A stretch of DNA of 64,000 bases from Candidatus Proelusimicrobium volucris (GTDB taxonomy: Bacteria; Elusimicrobiota; Elusimicrobia; Elusimicrobiales; Elusimicrobiaceae): contig CALUXD010000001.1 of NCBI GenBank assembly GCA_944324665.1, forward strand, positions 558,001 through 622,000. The letters are read 5' to 3'. A program made the position numbers and the translations under genes. A model generated the notes under the pieces. That model ran no database searches, had not been told where the DNA came from, and saw only the letters and a program-made list of their open reading frames with translations. Of the stretch, positions 50,567 through 59,120 are shown one piece after another; position 1 is the stretch's first letter, and every line of letters begins with the position of its first letter.

Positions 50567-52497
50567 AATTTTTCGCGGGTCTTGTTATCGGAGTATTGCT
50601 TTGCGCCGCGTTGGCGGGTTTTGGAGGATATTATCTGCTTGGCGAATTGAAGAATATGGGGCAGACGCAGAAGGCTACTTATGCGCAGAATACCGCGGCG
50701 GCGGATCCTGCGCAGGAGGCGCTTAGGCAGGCTTTGGAATCTTTCAACGCCGCTTCCGATCCGCGGGATATGATTGCGGGATTGGATAGGATAATAAGCC
50801 TCCGCCCCGACGAGCCGCAAGCCTATGCGGCCAAAGCGGCCCTGCTGATGAACCAAGGCGATTATCAAGGCGCGCTTTACAACTATAACAAGGCTTTGTC
50901 TTTGAATCCCAATTCGGCCGATTTATATTTGGGCAGAGCCACCGCTTTAATGATGAACGGCGATTATGAACGCGCCAATATGGACTTGAGTACGGCTTTG
51001 AATTTAAACCCCAGCTTGGCGCAGGCCTATTATAACAGGGGCGTGAGCAATATCAATTTAGCCAGAATAAGGCCAGCGATGGCAGATTTTGCGCAGGCCC
51101 AAAAACTGTTTGCCTCCGCGGGCGACAGAGCAAATTATATGCAGGCCGCCCAAGCGTTGAACTTAATCAAAAGTCAAAGTGCGGCTTTAAATAAAAATTC
51201 GGCCGCGGCAAAGGCGGATATGGCTAAAACGGCGAAGGAACTGAGAGTTTCTTCTTCTCCCGCGGCAGACCGAAATACGGCGGCTAAACTAAAAAGCGAA
51301 CTTACCCGCAGTTTGAGCGGAATGTCGGAGAGCCTGAAAAACGGCGACAATAAGAATATGCTGGAGAAATTTAAGCAGGTATCGGCGGGGCTCAATTCCG
51401 GCGAAGTCGACCTGGGCGATTTTAATTCCTTCCTTAATTCCGCCTCCGAGAAAATGGCGCAAGAACAAGGCTCCGCTAAGAAAACCCTTTTGGATTATAC
51501 ATCCGACGCCAAAGAAAAAATGGCGAAGGGCGATTATCAGGGCGCAGTGGCGGATTTGGATAAAGCGATAGAATTGTCTTCCAGTCCGTCCAGTCTTTAC
51601 GCCCAGCGCGCGGCGCTCAATATGCAAAATAAGAATTATAAAGCCGCGTATGAAGATTATTCCAAAGCGATAGAGGCCGATAAAAATAACGCTTCTGCTT
51701 TGTTAAACAGGGCCAAGCTGCTTTCGTCCATGGGCAACAGCAAAGCCGCCGCGGCGGACGCGGACGCGGCAAAAGCTCTATACGAGCAGCAAGGCAATAA
51801 GGAAGGCGCCATACAGGCAGAAAACATTTCTAATTTGGCGCGCGGCGTAAGCACGCAGAAAAGGAGCGTAAGGGACGGGATATCGGAGGCTCTTTTCAAA
51901 GACGCTTCCAACGCATACGCCAGCGGGAACTACCAAGAATCTTTAAATAAATTTAACGAGCTGGCCCAGCGCCAACCCGATGTGCCTGAGGTCTATTATA
52001 ACAGGGCGATAGTCAATGCGGCGGCGGGCAATAAAGAGGCCGCTTTGAAAGACTACCGTCAGGCCTCGGCGATGAACCCCAATTTGCCCGATGCGCGCAT
52101 TGGCGCCGCTTCTATACTTATGGAGCAGGGCAAAGGCGAGGAAGCCATTAAGGAAATAAACGCCGCGCTTGAAATCAATCCCAATATAGCATCTGCCTAC
52201 AAGATGAGGGGTATGCAGACTCTTCAAAACGGCGACGCGCAAAAGGCTGTGGAAGATTTGTCCAAGGCGATAGAGCTGGACAATAAAGATGGGGCAAGTT
52301 ATTTTTCCAGAGCTTTGAGTTATGCCCAGCAGGGTAACTTCGATAAGGCTCGGGAGGACTTCGCCAATGCCAATGCCTTGGCAGCAGAGCAGGGCAATCA
52401 GGAACTGTTAAATGAGGTCGCCAAATACCAGAAAATGCTGGAAGACGTGCTAACCCAGCAGGCTCAACAGGCTCGGCAGCAGGCTGCGCAGCAGTAA
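50563..52497 (+). CDS. Membrane-anchored TPR-repeat protein
   Basis: 644 residues. One N-terminal membrane segment (FAGLVIGVLLCAALAGFGGYYLL). At least nine tetratricopeptide repeats are visible in three groups: near residues 75-200 (PQAYAAKAALLMNQGDYQGALYNYNKAL, ADLYLGRATALMMNGDYERANMDL), near 310-400 (DAKEKMAKGDYQGAVADLDKAIEL) and near 450-630 (PEVYYNRAIVNAAAGNKEAALKDY). An Ala-rich, Gln-rich C-terminus follows. A scaffold for protein contacts at the inner membrane; no specific partner is indicated. Confidence 0.88.
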   Translation: MKFFAGLVIGVLLCAALAGFGGYYLLGELKNMGQTQKATYAQNTAAADPAQEALRQALESFNAASDPRDMIAGLDRIISLRPDEPQAYAAKAALLMNQGDYQGALYNYNKALSLNPNSADLYLGRATALMMNGDYERANMDLSTALNLNPSLAQAYYNRGVSNINLARIRPAMADFAQAQKLFASAGDRANYMQAAQALNLIKSQSAALNKNSAAAKADMAKTAKELRVSSSPAADRNTAAKLKSELTRSLSGMSESLKNGDNKNMLEKFKQVSAGLNSGEVDLGDFNSFLNSASEKMAQEQGSAKKTLLDYTSDAKEKMAKGDYQGAVADLDKAIELSSSPSSLYAQRAALNMQNKNYKAAYEDYSKAIEADKNNASALLNRAKLLSSMGNSKAAAADADAAKALYEQQGNKEGAIQAENISNLARGVSTQKRSVRDGISEALFKDASNAYASGNYQESLNKFNELAQRQPDVPEVYYNRAIVNAAAGNKEAALKDYRQASAMNPNLPDARIGAASILMEQGKGEEAIKEINAALEINPNIASAYKMRGMQTLQNGDAQKAVEDLSKAIELDNKDGASYFSRALSYAQQGNFDKAREDFANANALAAEQGNQELLNEVAKYQKMLEDVLTQQAQQARQQAAQQ

Positions 52498-52523
52498 GAA
52501 AAGAATTATTTAAACCCAAAAAT

Positions 52524-52560
52524 ATCGGGCAAGTTTCCTGCTTGCCCGATTTGTTTTTTT
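52524..52560 (+). terminator. Terminator after the TPR gene
   Basis: 10-bp stem ATCGGGCAAG/CTTGCCCGAT followed by a T-rich tract. Confidence 0.85.
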
Positions 52561-52697
52561 TGTTCGTTTTTATTTTAAACGAAAAAAAGAGCTCCTTCCA
52601 AAAAATATTCGTTTTTCGTATTATTACCCGCCGAGCCCCACCGTTATAGAGCGGACGGCATTTGGCTAAACAATATTAAAAATATAAAATATATTAA

Positions 52698-54188
52698 ATG
52701 ACAGAGGAATTGTTTGCTAAATTTTCCGCTTCCAGAACGCCCTGCCCGCAAGATTTTCCCGCGGGTAAAATGTTTATTCTTTTGCAGGACCCTTTCGGTT
52801 TATGGTGCAATTTCCATGCACCAAAAGAGGCGGCGGTAGAAGAGCCTAATTTATATGAACATCTGCGCGGTAAAACCGATAAGAGCAACCGCGACGCGTG
52901 GATATATGCTCATTGCCAAAAAGTTACGGTTATATGCGGCTCAAGCGAAGGCGAAAAATTCAAAAAAACGCTTGAGGCTATGGCCAGGGGCGATGACGGT
53001 ATCATCGGCGGAGTGCTTTGGGATTTAAGACAGCCCCGTGGCGTATACGGCAGCGTAAATTTGCTTTTTAAGGTAAACGAGGGCAAAAGCGTTTTCGGCG
53101 ATTATCATTACAAGATAGTCCAGCTTAAGCGCGCGGGCGAACTTAAAGAGCATTATTCCATGCAAACCGCTTTAATGAACAATATTCTTGCCGAGATACA
53201 AAATTACAATCACGGATCTGCCCTTTTTATTCTTAAAGAGAAAGAACAAATTTTAGATTGCGTTAGAGTTTTGCCCCGCGCCTTGGAATATGTCGCGCAA
53301 TGGCACGACATTAGGGAGAACAAACTTTTGCCCGAAGCGAAGAAACCCCCCAAGGCAGCTCTCTCGCCTTGGCGGGTATACGCTAACGAATATGTTTTCA
53401 AGAACAAAGATTTGGTTCTCTTTCCGCATTTAAGCGCGCAAATGCGCAAAGTTTTGAGAGATAACGGCCTCGCTACTTACGAAGACGTATATAAAGCGGG
53501 TTTGGAAAAAATAAAAGAGATTTTAAAAGAGCCCGTCGCCGATGAGGCCCTGGCCGTGGAAACTTACGCGCACGCTTTGGCCTATCACGAGAATATGCCT
53601 GTAAAGAGGGATGTCTCCCATTGGCCGCCGTCGCCAAAAAAACGGAATTTGTATTTCGACTTTGAGGCTACGGAAACTTTTACCGCGCACAGCATATCGT
53701 TTGTGTATCTTATAGGGATATGGGATAAGGAAGCGGACAAATTTGTCTACTTCGTAGCAAAAGACGAGAGCGAGGAGAAAATTATATTCAAGCAGTTTGC
53801 CGATTATGTCGGCCAAGACGATGCGGTGTTGTATCATTGGACGGAGTACGAAGTAAAGAAAATGCGTTCTTTATGCGAAAAATATCCCGACATAAAAACC
53901 GATTTGGAAAAATTGGTGTCGCTCTGCGTAGATTTGAAGATAGCGGTGGAAAAGGCCTTTTATTTGCCCGCGCCCAGCTTGTCTTTAAAAGCGGCCGCGC
54001 CCGCTTTCGGGTTCCGCTGGCGTCAGGACGACTGCGGCGCCATGGACAGTATGGTATACTTCACCAATTGGCTTAAAACCGGCAACAAGGAACAGCTTGA
54101 TAAAGTGCTTATGTACAATGAAGACGATTGCAAAGCTATGCTTTTTGTCGAGAACTATTTAAACGATAACGAGGTCCTTTCATTATGA
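52698..54188 (+). CDS. TM0106-family nuclease with RNase H-like (YprB) domain
   Basis: 496 residues. The N-terminal half (CPQDFPAGKMFILLQDPFGLWCNFHAPK, then GVLWDLRQPRGVYGSVNLL) matches the TM0106-type RecB-like nuclease family. The C-terminal ~190 residues form an RNase H-like exonuclease domain (NLYFDFEATETFTAHSISFVYLIGI, LYHWTEYEVKKM, then YNEDDCKAMLFVENYL) with the expected acidic residues. Between them is a helix-hairpin-like LRDNGLATYEDVYKAG. It probably degrades nucleic acid; the biological role is unknown. No Shine-Dalgarno; a TAAAAT hexamer ends 7 nt before the ATG. Confidence 0.8.
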   Translation: MTEELFAKFSASRTPCPQDFPAGKMFILLQDPFGLWCNFHAPKEAAVEEPNLYEHLRGKTDKSNRDAWIYAHCQKVTVICGSSEGEKFKKTLEAMARGDDGIIGGVLWDLRQPRGVYGSVNLLFKVNEGKSVFGDYHYKIVQLKRAGELKEHYSMQTALMNNILAEIQNYNHGSALFILKEKEQILDCVRVLPRALEYVAQWHDIRENKLLPEAKKPPKAALSPWRVYANEYVFKNKDLVLFPHLSAQMRKVLRDNGLATYEDVYKAGLEKIKEILKEPVADEALAVETYAHALAYHENMPVKRDVSHWPPSPKKRNLYFDFEATETFTAHSISFVYLIGIWDKEADKFVYFVAKDESEEKIIFKQFADYVGQDDAVLYHWTEYEVKKMRSLCEKYPDIKTDLEKLVSLCVDLKIAVEKAFYLPAPSLSLKAAAPAFGFRWRQDDCGAMDSMVYFTNWLKTGNKEQLDKVLMYNEDDCKAMLFVENYLNDNEVLSL

Positions 54189-54979
54189 AAAAAGAATACG
54201 AGATAATGATAAAAGCCGTAAAGCGCGCGGCGGCTTTGGCTAAACGGCAGATAGGCAAAGTGGTCTATGAGCTTAAAGGCAGGAGCAATTTGGTAACGGC
54301 CGCGGATATAGCCTGCCAAAAAGAAATAGTAAAAATAATATCGAAAGCCTTCCCAGAGCACGCTTTTTTGGCGGAGGAAAAACAACCCGGCCTAAAAAAG
54401 GAAGGACGGTATGTCTGGGTAATAGATCCGATAGACGGCACGACAAATTACGCGCATACTTTCGCGCACAGTGCGGTATCGGTGGCGCTGACCGATAACG
54501 GCGAGCCGATTATGGGCGCGGTTATGGACATTTTTAAAGGGGAGCTGTTTACCGCGGTTAAAGGCAAAGGCGCAAAACTTAACGGCAAGAAAATAAAAGT
54601 GTCTTCCGTTGCCAAGCTGAAAGACAGCCTTTTGATAACGGGTTTCCCTTATGATCGCGCTCCGATAAGGAAAGTGCATATCCCGATATTTGCCGATTTT
54701 CTTTTTGAAAGCCACGACGTCCGCCGCAGCGGTTCTGCCGCTTTGGACTGCTGTTGGATAGCTTGCGGCCGCGCGGACGGATATTGGGAATTTTCGATAA
54801 ACCCTTGGGACTGCTGCGCCGGCACTTTGATAATAAAAGAGGCCGGCGGGAAAGTTACCGATTTTAAGGGGCGGGAATTTTCCGAATTGGAGCGGTACGG
54901 AGCGGAATTTTTGGGCAGTAACGGCAAAATCCATAAAGAAATGCTAAAAATAATAAATAAGACTTTGGGGTGTTTATGA
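54185..54979 (+). CDS. suhB: Inositol-monophosphatase family protein (SuhB-like)
   Basis: 264 residues. Metal site: EEKQPG, WVIDPIDGTTNYAH (the family signature) and INPWDCCAGTLIIKEAGG near the C-terminus. Also HDVRRSGSAALDCCWIACGRADGYWEF. Could dephosphorylate inositol phosphate or act as the transcription-antitermination factor SuhB; the sequence does not decide. ATGA overlaps with both neighbours. Confidence 0.93.
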   Translation: MKKEYEIMIKAVKRAAALAKRQIGKVVYELKGRSNLVTAADIACQKEIVKIISKAFPEHAFLAEEKQPGLKKEGRYVWVIDPIDGTTNYAHTFAHSAVSVALTDNGEPIMGAVMDIFKGELFTAVKGKGAKLNGKKIKVSSVAKLKDSLLITGFPYDRAPIRKVHIPIFADFLFESHDVRRSGSAALDCCWIACGRADGYWEFSINPWDCCAGTLIIKEAGGKVTDFKGREFSELERYGAEFLGSNGKIHKEMLKIINKTLGCL

Positions 54980-55428
54980 AAGTATCTAAAGTAAATCAAT
55001 ACAGCGTATTTTTGATAAACGAACCTGGCGCTTTGGAAAAATTTGCCAATTTGCTATACTCGGCGGGATTGGATATATCTGGGCTGTCTTCTGAAGTCCG
55101 TTATGAAGCCGCTGTGGTTAAATTCGTCTTAAGCGACAGCGAACGCGATAAACACGAAGTTCTTAACCTGATGACGCGCGGCGGCTATACCGCGGTAAGG
55201 ACGGAAGCCATCTGCGTAGAAGTAGACAGCCGCCCCGGCATAATGGCGAAATTAGGCAGAGTGTTAAGCGGAAACAGTATAAATATCACTACGATATTTG
55301 GCAGTTCTTTCGCCGGTTCGCCCAGCAGAATATATCTTGTGGTGGACGAAATAGACAGGGCTTTAAAAGTATTGGATAAAGAATTCCGCCCCGAAGAAGA
55401 AAAAACGCCCGTGGACGTAAAAAAGTAA
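54976..55428 (+). CDS. ACT-domain protein (two ACT repeats)
   Basis: 150 residues from ATG 54976, which overlaps the suhB stop; a GTG at 54970 is less likely. Two ACT domains: VNQYSVFLINEPGALEKFANLLYSAG and ICVEVDSRPGIMAKLGRVLSGNSINITTIFGS. Such stand-alone tandem-ACT proteins are usually small-molecule (amino-acid) sensors. The partner is unknown. Confidence 0.87.
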   Translation: MKVSKVNQYSVFLINEPGALEKFANLLYSAGLDISGLSSEVRYEAAVVKFVLSDSERDKHEVLNLMTRGGYTAVRTEAICVEVDSRPGIMAKLGRVLSGNSINITTIFGSSFAGSPSRIYLVVDEIDRALKVLDKEFRPEEEKTPVDVKK

Positions 55429-55463
55429 AGTCAAAATATTTGCGAATATGGTAATATATCTAT

Positions 55464-55883
55464 ATGCCTACAATAATTATTAGCTTAGCGGGTTTCCTTC
55501 TTTGTTTGGTGTTTCTGTTTTACTTCATAGCCAAATACAGAGCTTGCGGCCCGAAAGAACAGGAAAACGATTTCGACCTTTTAGAAGACGCACCGTCTGC
55601 GGCGACGACCGCAGCTTTGGATGCAAGGCGTCTTTTTGCCAAAAGCGGTGCGCTAAACGCGCGCGAAGCGGCGGAAATTAAGGAAAAACTTAAAGAATTG
55701 CACTATCGGATAGAAGAAATCAAACTGGTGGAAGAAAAACGCAATTTGGAGTTTTCAAAAGCGCTTGCCAAAATTGAGCAGCGTATAAACACTTTTGAGA
55801 ATGAATACGTAAACAAGCTCCAGCCTACTTTGCATAGCCTTATTAACGAACTTGAAAATATTCCGCGCCCCAAATCCGAATAA
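55464..55883 (+). CDS. Small membrane-anchored coiled-coil protein
   Basis: 139 residues, no family recognised. One N-terminal membrane segment (TIIISLAGFLLCLVFLFYFIA), then an acidic linker and a coiled coil (AREAAEIKEKLKELHYRIEE to the C-terminus). An extended -10 (TGG-TAATAT, 55452-55457) ends 6 nt before the ATG and no Shine-Dalgarno is present. A strong terminator follows. Confidence 0.6.
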   Translation: MPTIIISLAGFLLCLVFLFYFIAKYRACGPKEQENDFDLLEDAPSAATTAALDARRLFAKSGALNAREAAEIKEKLKELHYRIEEIKLVEEKRNLEFSKALAKIEQRINTFENEYVNKLQPTLHSLINELENIPRPKSE

Positions 55884-55902
55884 ATAAAGTTTTATAAAAA
55901 TA

Positions 55903-55934
55903 AAAGAAGCGCTTTTTTAAGCGCTTCTTTTTTC
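55903..55934 (+). terminator. Terminator after the coiled-coil gene
   Basis: 12-bp stem AAAGAAGCGCTT/AAGCGCTTCTTT, then a T run. Confidence 0.9.
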
Positions 55935-55968
55935 TTTAAAAATATTGGCGCGGATATGCGAATTTATA

Positions 55969-56487
55969 TTACCACTTTTCCGCCAAAAGCTCCAGCTTTT
56001 TCTTGGCTTCGGCCTTTTCCGCGGGCGGGAGCAAATCTATAAATACCCGTCCGTTTAAATGGTCTATTTCGTGCTGCATGATTATAGCCAAGAAACCGTC
56101 GGCTCTTATCTCGACGGGCATACCTTTTTCGTTAATATATTTTACGTTTATTCTCTGTGCCCTGTTTACTTTTATGTCCAAACCCGGGAACGATAAACAG
56201 CCCTCATTGCTTATTACGCTGCCTTCCTGGCGTGATATTTCAGGATTGATTAAAACGTATCTTTTGTATTTTTCGCCTTCGTCATCAAGCGGATACATTA
56301 CTACCGCTATCGACAAATCAAGCCCCACTTGCGGTGCGGCAAGCCCTACGCCGTTCATCGCAAGGCAGGTTTGCGTCATATCGTTTATTATTTTGGGCAG
56401 CTTCTTTTCCATAAGGTTGAAGTTTACGCGCCGCGTCTTTTTGCCTAAAATATCTTCGCCGTATTTATATATTTTCAATATAGCCAT
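55969..56487 (-). CDS. def: Peptide deformylase
   Basis: 172 residues. Removes the formyl group from new proteins. Motifs I-III: GVGLAAPQVGLDL, EGCLSFPG (metal Cys) and QHEIDHLNGRVF (metal histidines and catalytic Glu). It starts 2 nt after the stop of the APC permease gene, an unusual place for def, which is often beside fmt. Confidence 0.97.
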   Translation of the reverse strand: MAILKIYKYGEDILGKKTRRVNFNLMEKKLPKIINDMTQTCLAMNGVGLAAPQVGLDLSIAVVMYPLDDEGEKYKRYVLINPEISRQEGSVISNEGCLSFPGLDIKVNRAQRINVKYINEKGMPVEIRADGFLAIIMQHEIDHLNGRVFIDLLPPAEKAEAKKKLELLAEKW

Positions 56488-56489
56488 AG

Positions 56490-58517
56490 TTAAAATTTAT
56501 AGGAAACTTCCCTTCCCTCCCAAAGTATTCTGGCCGTCATAGGAATATGCGGCTGTCCGTTTTGCAGGACGCCCCAGGCCATTACCAAGCGTTCCATTTG
56601 GTCATGCGCGCCGTATGAACCGGAAACGCCCATAATAATTTCCTTGGCTTTGGCCGCAATCGCCACTTGGCTTATGGCGTAGAAGACTTCATTGCTGTTG
56701 ATTTCTATGGGGAAAACCTCGTGTCCGTATTTCTCCGCCGTTAAAATAATATTGGTAAAAAGTTCATTTTCGTCAACGGTTTTTGCCATTTCACGCTTTC
56801 CTATGCGCCAATGTCCCACGGGTTTGACATAGAGTACTATTACGTCGGTTTCGTCGTCTTTTAAATCCTTAAGCACCGCATCAAGCGGATACATATTGTC
56901 AGGATCGCGCATCGCGACAAGGATTCTTTTTTCCTTGCTTAGCGCCGATAGGGCCTTTTCCAAAGTGTCTGTTTCAATATGATTTAATTTCTCGCGGTGT
57001 CCTTCCTCAAAAATGTCGTTGGCTTTCTGCGCGTTTAATCTTTCCGATACACTGAATATCAAAAAGAAAAACGCCGCAAAAGATATGCCAGTAACGGCCG
57101 CGACTTGCTTGGTAATTAAATTGGTAAGCGCCAGCAATACAACTACTATTACCACTAAAATACCGCCTGCGGGTATCAAATAATGGTCAAATTTTATGTT
57201 GAAAGGCATAAGGAAAAGGCGCTTCCTCTCCCGTTCTTTAAAACGCAGAACAACTATTGACGCCAGTTCAAACACAAAACTCCACAGAACGCCGAAGGCA
57301 TAAGCCTGGCCTATTAAATACAAATTGCCTCTGGAAAACAGTATCACTATAATCTGCATTACGCAGATCATATTTATCATGTGATAAGTAGTTCCGTATT
57401 TGGGGTGTATTTTACGGAACCAATCGGTTAATATGCCCGTTTCGGCCATTCTGTTCATAATTCCGTTGGCACCGATTATGGAGGTGTTTACCGCGCCAGA
57501 AAGCATTACCGCGCCCGCCGCCACTATACAAGCCTGCAATATCAATTTAAATACCGTTGGCCCGCTTAAGTTCATCGCCAATCCGGCCAAAAGATTGTCT
57601 TGATATTTAGTAACTATAAGGTCCGGGGGGATAATCAGTGCGGCCAGAAAAGTCAAACCGCCGGTAAATACCAAGGCGAACACAAAGATGATTAAAGCGG
57701 CTTTCTTCAAATTTTCTATTTTGGGATACTCTATTTCCCTAAACACTTGCGCCAATGTTTCTATACCGCTCAAAGCCAATACTGAGTGCCCAAGCGCCAT
57801 CAGTATGCCGAATATCCCTATATGCTGTAAAAACGGTATATCCGCCGCCCAGCCCAGAGAATGCTCGTTAAAGTGTGGTTTTATGGGCGGGAGGGATATG
57901 CCGTCTTTTATAAATAAAGTAATAATTGCCCATACCACCACTATCGCGCATACCATTACGGAAAATTTTATTATGTGAGAACTTTTCTCGCTGGAGTCTT
58001 CAATCCCTTTTATATTTTGATACCAAAAATATATGGTTACAGCTATGGCAAATAATATGGAAAAGCCGTCGCCGGTCAAAGCGGTATCTACGTTTATAAA
58101 TTCCAATATCGAGTTTATAAAACCCACTATATATTGCCCCGCGGATATACCGCTGATAGGGCCAGTGAGGAGGAAATCGAACAATATCGCGGCGGTGGCT
58201 AATTTCGCGGCGTTTTCGCCCAGCCCCGCTTTGACTACCGGGAATATCCCTCCGCGGGTGAACATGGAACAGGCTTCCATATACATAAGCAAAATCGGCC
58301 CGGCGAATATCATTATCGCCAATATGTACCAAGGGAAAGCCGGCCCGATAGCCTTCATCGCTATGCTGCCGGCATAGAATGCGCTCGACCCGAAGTCGCA
58401 TAGCACTATCGCCGCGGCTTTCCAAAAGGTTATAAAAGTCAGCATGGCGGTAGTCATTACGACTACGCCTTTCAGTTTAAATCTGCTTGTTTTTTCCGCG
58501 GAGGGGTCTGCATTCAT
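56490..58517 (-). CDS. APC-family permease with C-terminal cytosolic domain
   Basis: 675 residues. About 12 membrane segments in residues ~15-480 of the amino acid-polyamine-organocation type (TFWKAAAIVLCDFGSSAFYAG, LLTGPISGISAGQYIVGF, ALSGIETLAQVFREIEYPK). The C-terminal ~180 residues look like a universal-stress-protein-type domain (KRILVAMRDPDNMYPLDAVL, VIVLYVKPVGHWRIG, KEIIMGVSGSYGAHDQMERL). The substrate is unknown. The gene follows a PtsN-type EIIA gene by 6 nt, which suggests control of transport by phosphorylation state. Confidence 0.85.
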   Translation of the reverse strand: MNADPSAEKTSRFKLKGVVVMTTAMLTFITFWKAAAIVLCDFGSSAFYAGSIAMKAIGPAFPWYILAIMIFAGPILLMYMEACSMFTRGGIFPVVKAGLGENAAKLATAAILFDFLLTGPISGISAGQYIVGFINSILEFINVDTALTGDGFSILFAIAVTIYFWYQNIKGIEDSSEKSSHIIKFSVMVCAIVVVWAIITLFIKDGISLPPIKPHFNEHSLGWAADIPFLQHIGIFGILMALGHSVLALSGIETLAQVFREIEYPKIENLKKAALIIFVFALVFTGGLTFLAALIIPPDLIVTKYQDNLLAGLAMNLSGPTVFKLILQACIVAAGAVMLSGAVNTSIIGANGIMNRMAETGILTDWFRKIHPKYGTTYHMINMICVMQIIVILFSRGNLYLIGQAYAFGVLWSFVFELASIVVLRFKERERKRLFLMPFNIKFDHYLIPAGGILVVIVVVLLALTNLITKQVAAVTGISFAAFFFLIFSVSERLNAQKANDIFEEGHREKLNHIETDTLEKALSALSKEKRILVAMRDPDNMYPLDAVLKDLKDDETDVIVLYVKPVGHWRIGKREMAKTVDENELFTNIILTAEKYGHEVFPIEINSNEVFYAISQVAIAAKAKEIIMGVSGSYGAHDQMERLVMAWGVLQNGQPHIPMTARILWEGREVSYKF

Positions 58518-58523
58518 AGTGGG

Positions 58524-58982
58524 TTAGAGTGAAACTTTCTTTAAAAGGCGGCCCTTATCGGCCGTTTCCGACAGCTCTTTTATAAAATCGGAGTTAAACT
58601 TCTCGGCCAAGGCGGCCAGAAGTTTCAAATGGCTGGAAAAATAAGGCTGCCCCGCCGGCGAAAAGAACAAAAACATCGCCTTTACGTCTAGGCCGTAATC
58701 GTCCTTTATCGGTGCAGGCAGTACTGCCAAAGCCGCTTGGAACGCGTCCAAATCTTCCACCCTGGCGTGGGGAATACTCAATCCGGTATCCAGCGTAGTG
58801 CTGATACCTTGCTCTCTCTTTAATACGGAAGAAAGCACTTCCTCTTCGTTTAAATTAGGCAGATCCACACAAATCGAATGCACCAACTTGGAAACCAAAT
58901 CCGCCTTAGTTATATTTTCCCTTATGATAAATATTCTATTCTCATTAAGTATCAAAGGGATATTGTTATTTTGATTATCCAT
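58524..58982 (-). CDS. PTS EIIA-like regulatory protein (PtsN type)
   Basis: 152 residues. EIIA fructose/nitrogen-type domain with phosphorylatable His in LDTGLSIPHARVEDLDAFQAALAVL, plus AMFLFFSPAGQPYFSSHLKLLAALAEKF. No EIIB/EIIC domains are fused or adjacent, so a regulatory role is likely. It is the first gene of the unit with the APC permease and def. Confidence 0.9.
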   Translation of the reverse strand: MDNQNNNIPLILNENRIFIIRENITKADLVSKLVHSICVDLPNLNEEEVLSSVLKREQGISTTLDTGLSIPHARVEDLDAFQAALAVLPAPIKDDYGLDVKAMFLFFSPAGQPYFSSHLKLLAALAEKFNSDFIKELSETADKGRLLKKVSL

Positions 58983-59078
58983 ACTTAGAAATATATGGTA
59001 ACAAAAGGATATCTTATAGTCAAGGCGGCAAGGGGTGTCAATCCGCTTTTGCTTTATCCGCGTAAAAAGTTTTTGCCG

Positions 59079-59109
59079 TAATAAAGGCCGCCTTTAAACA
59101 GGCGGCCTT
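59079..59109 (-). terminator. Terminator of the TldD/TldE-like pair
   Basis: 9-bp stem AAGGCCGCC/GGCGGCCTT, T-rich tail on the minus strand, 12 nt after the stop. Confidence 0.75.
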
Positions 59110-59120
59110 ATCTAAATTGA

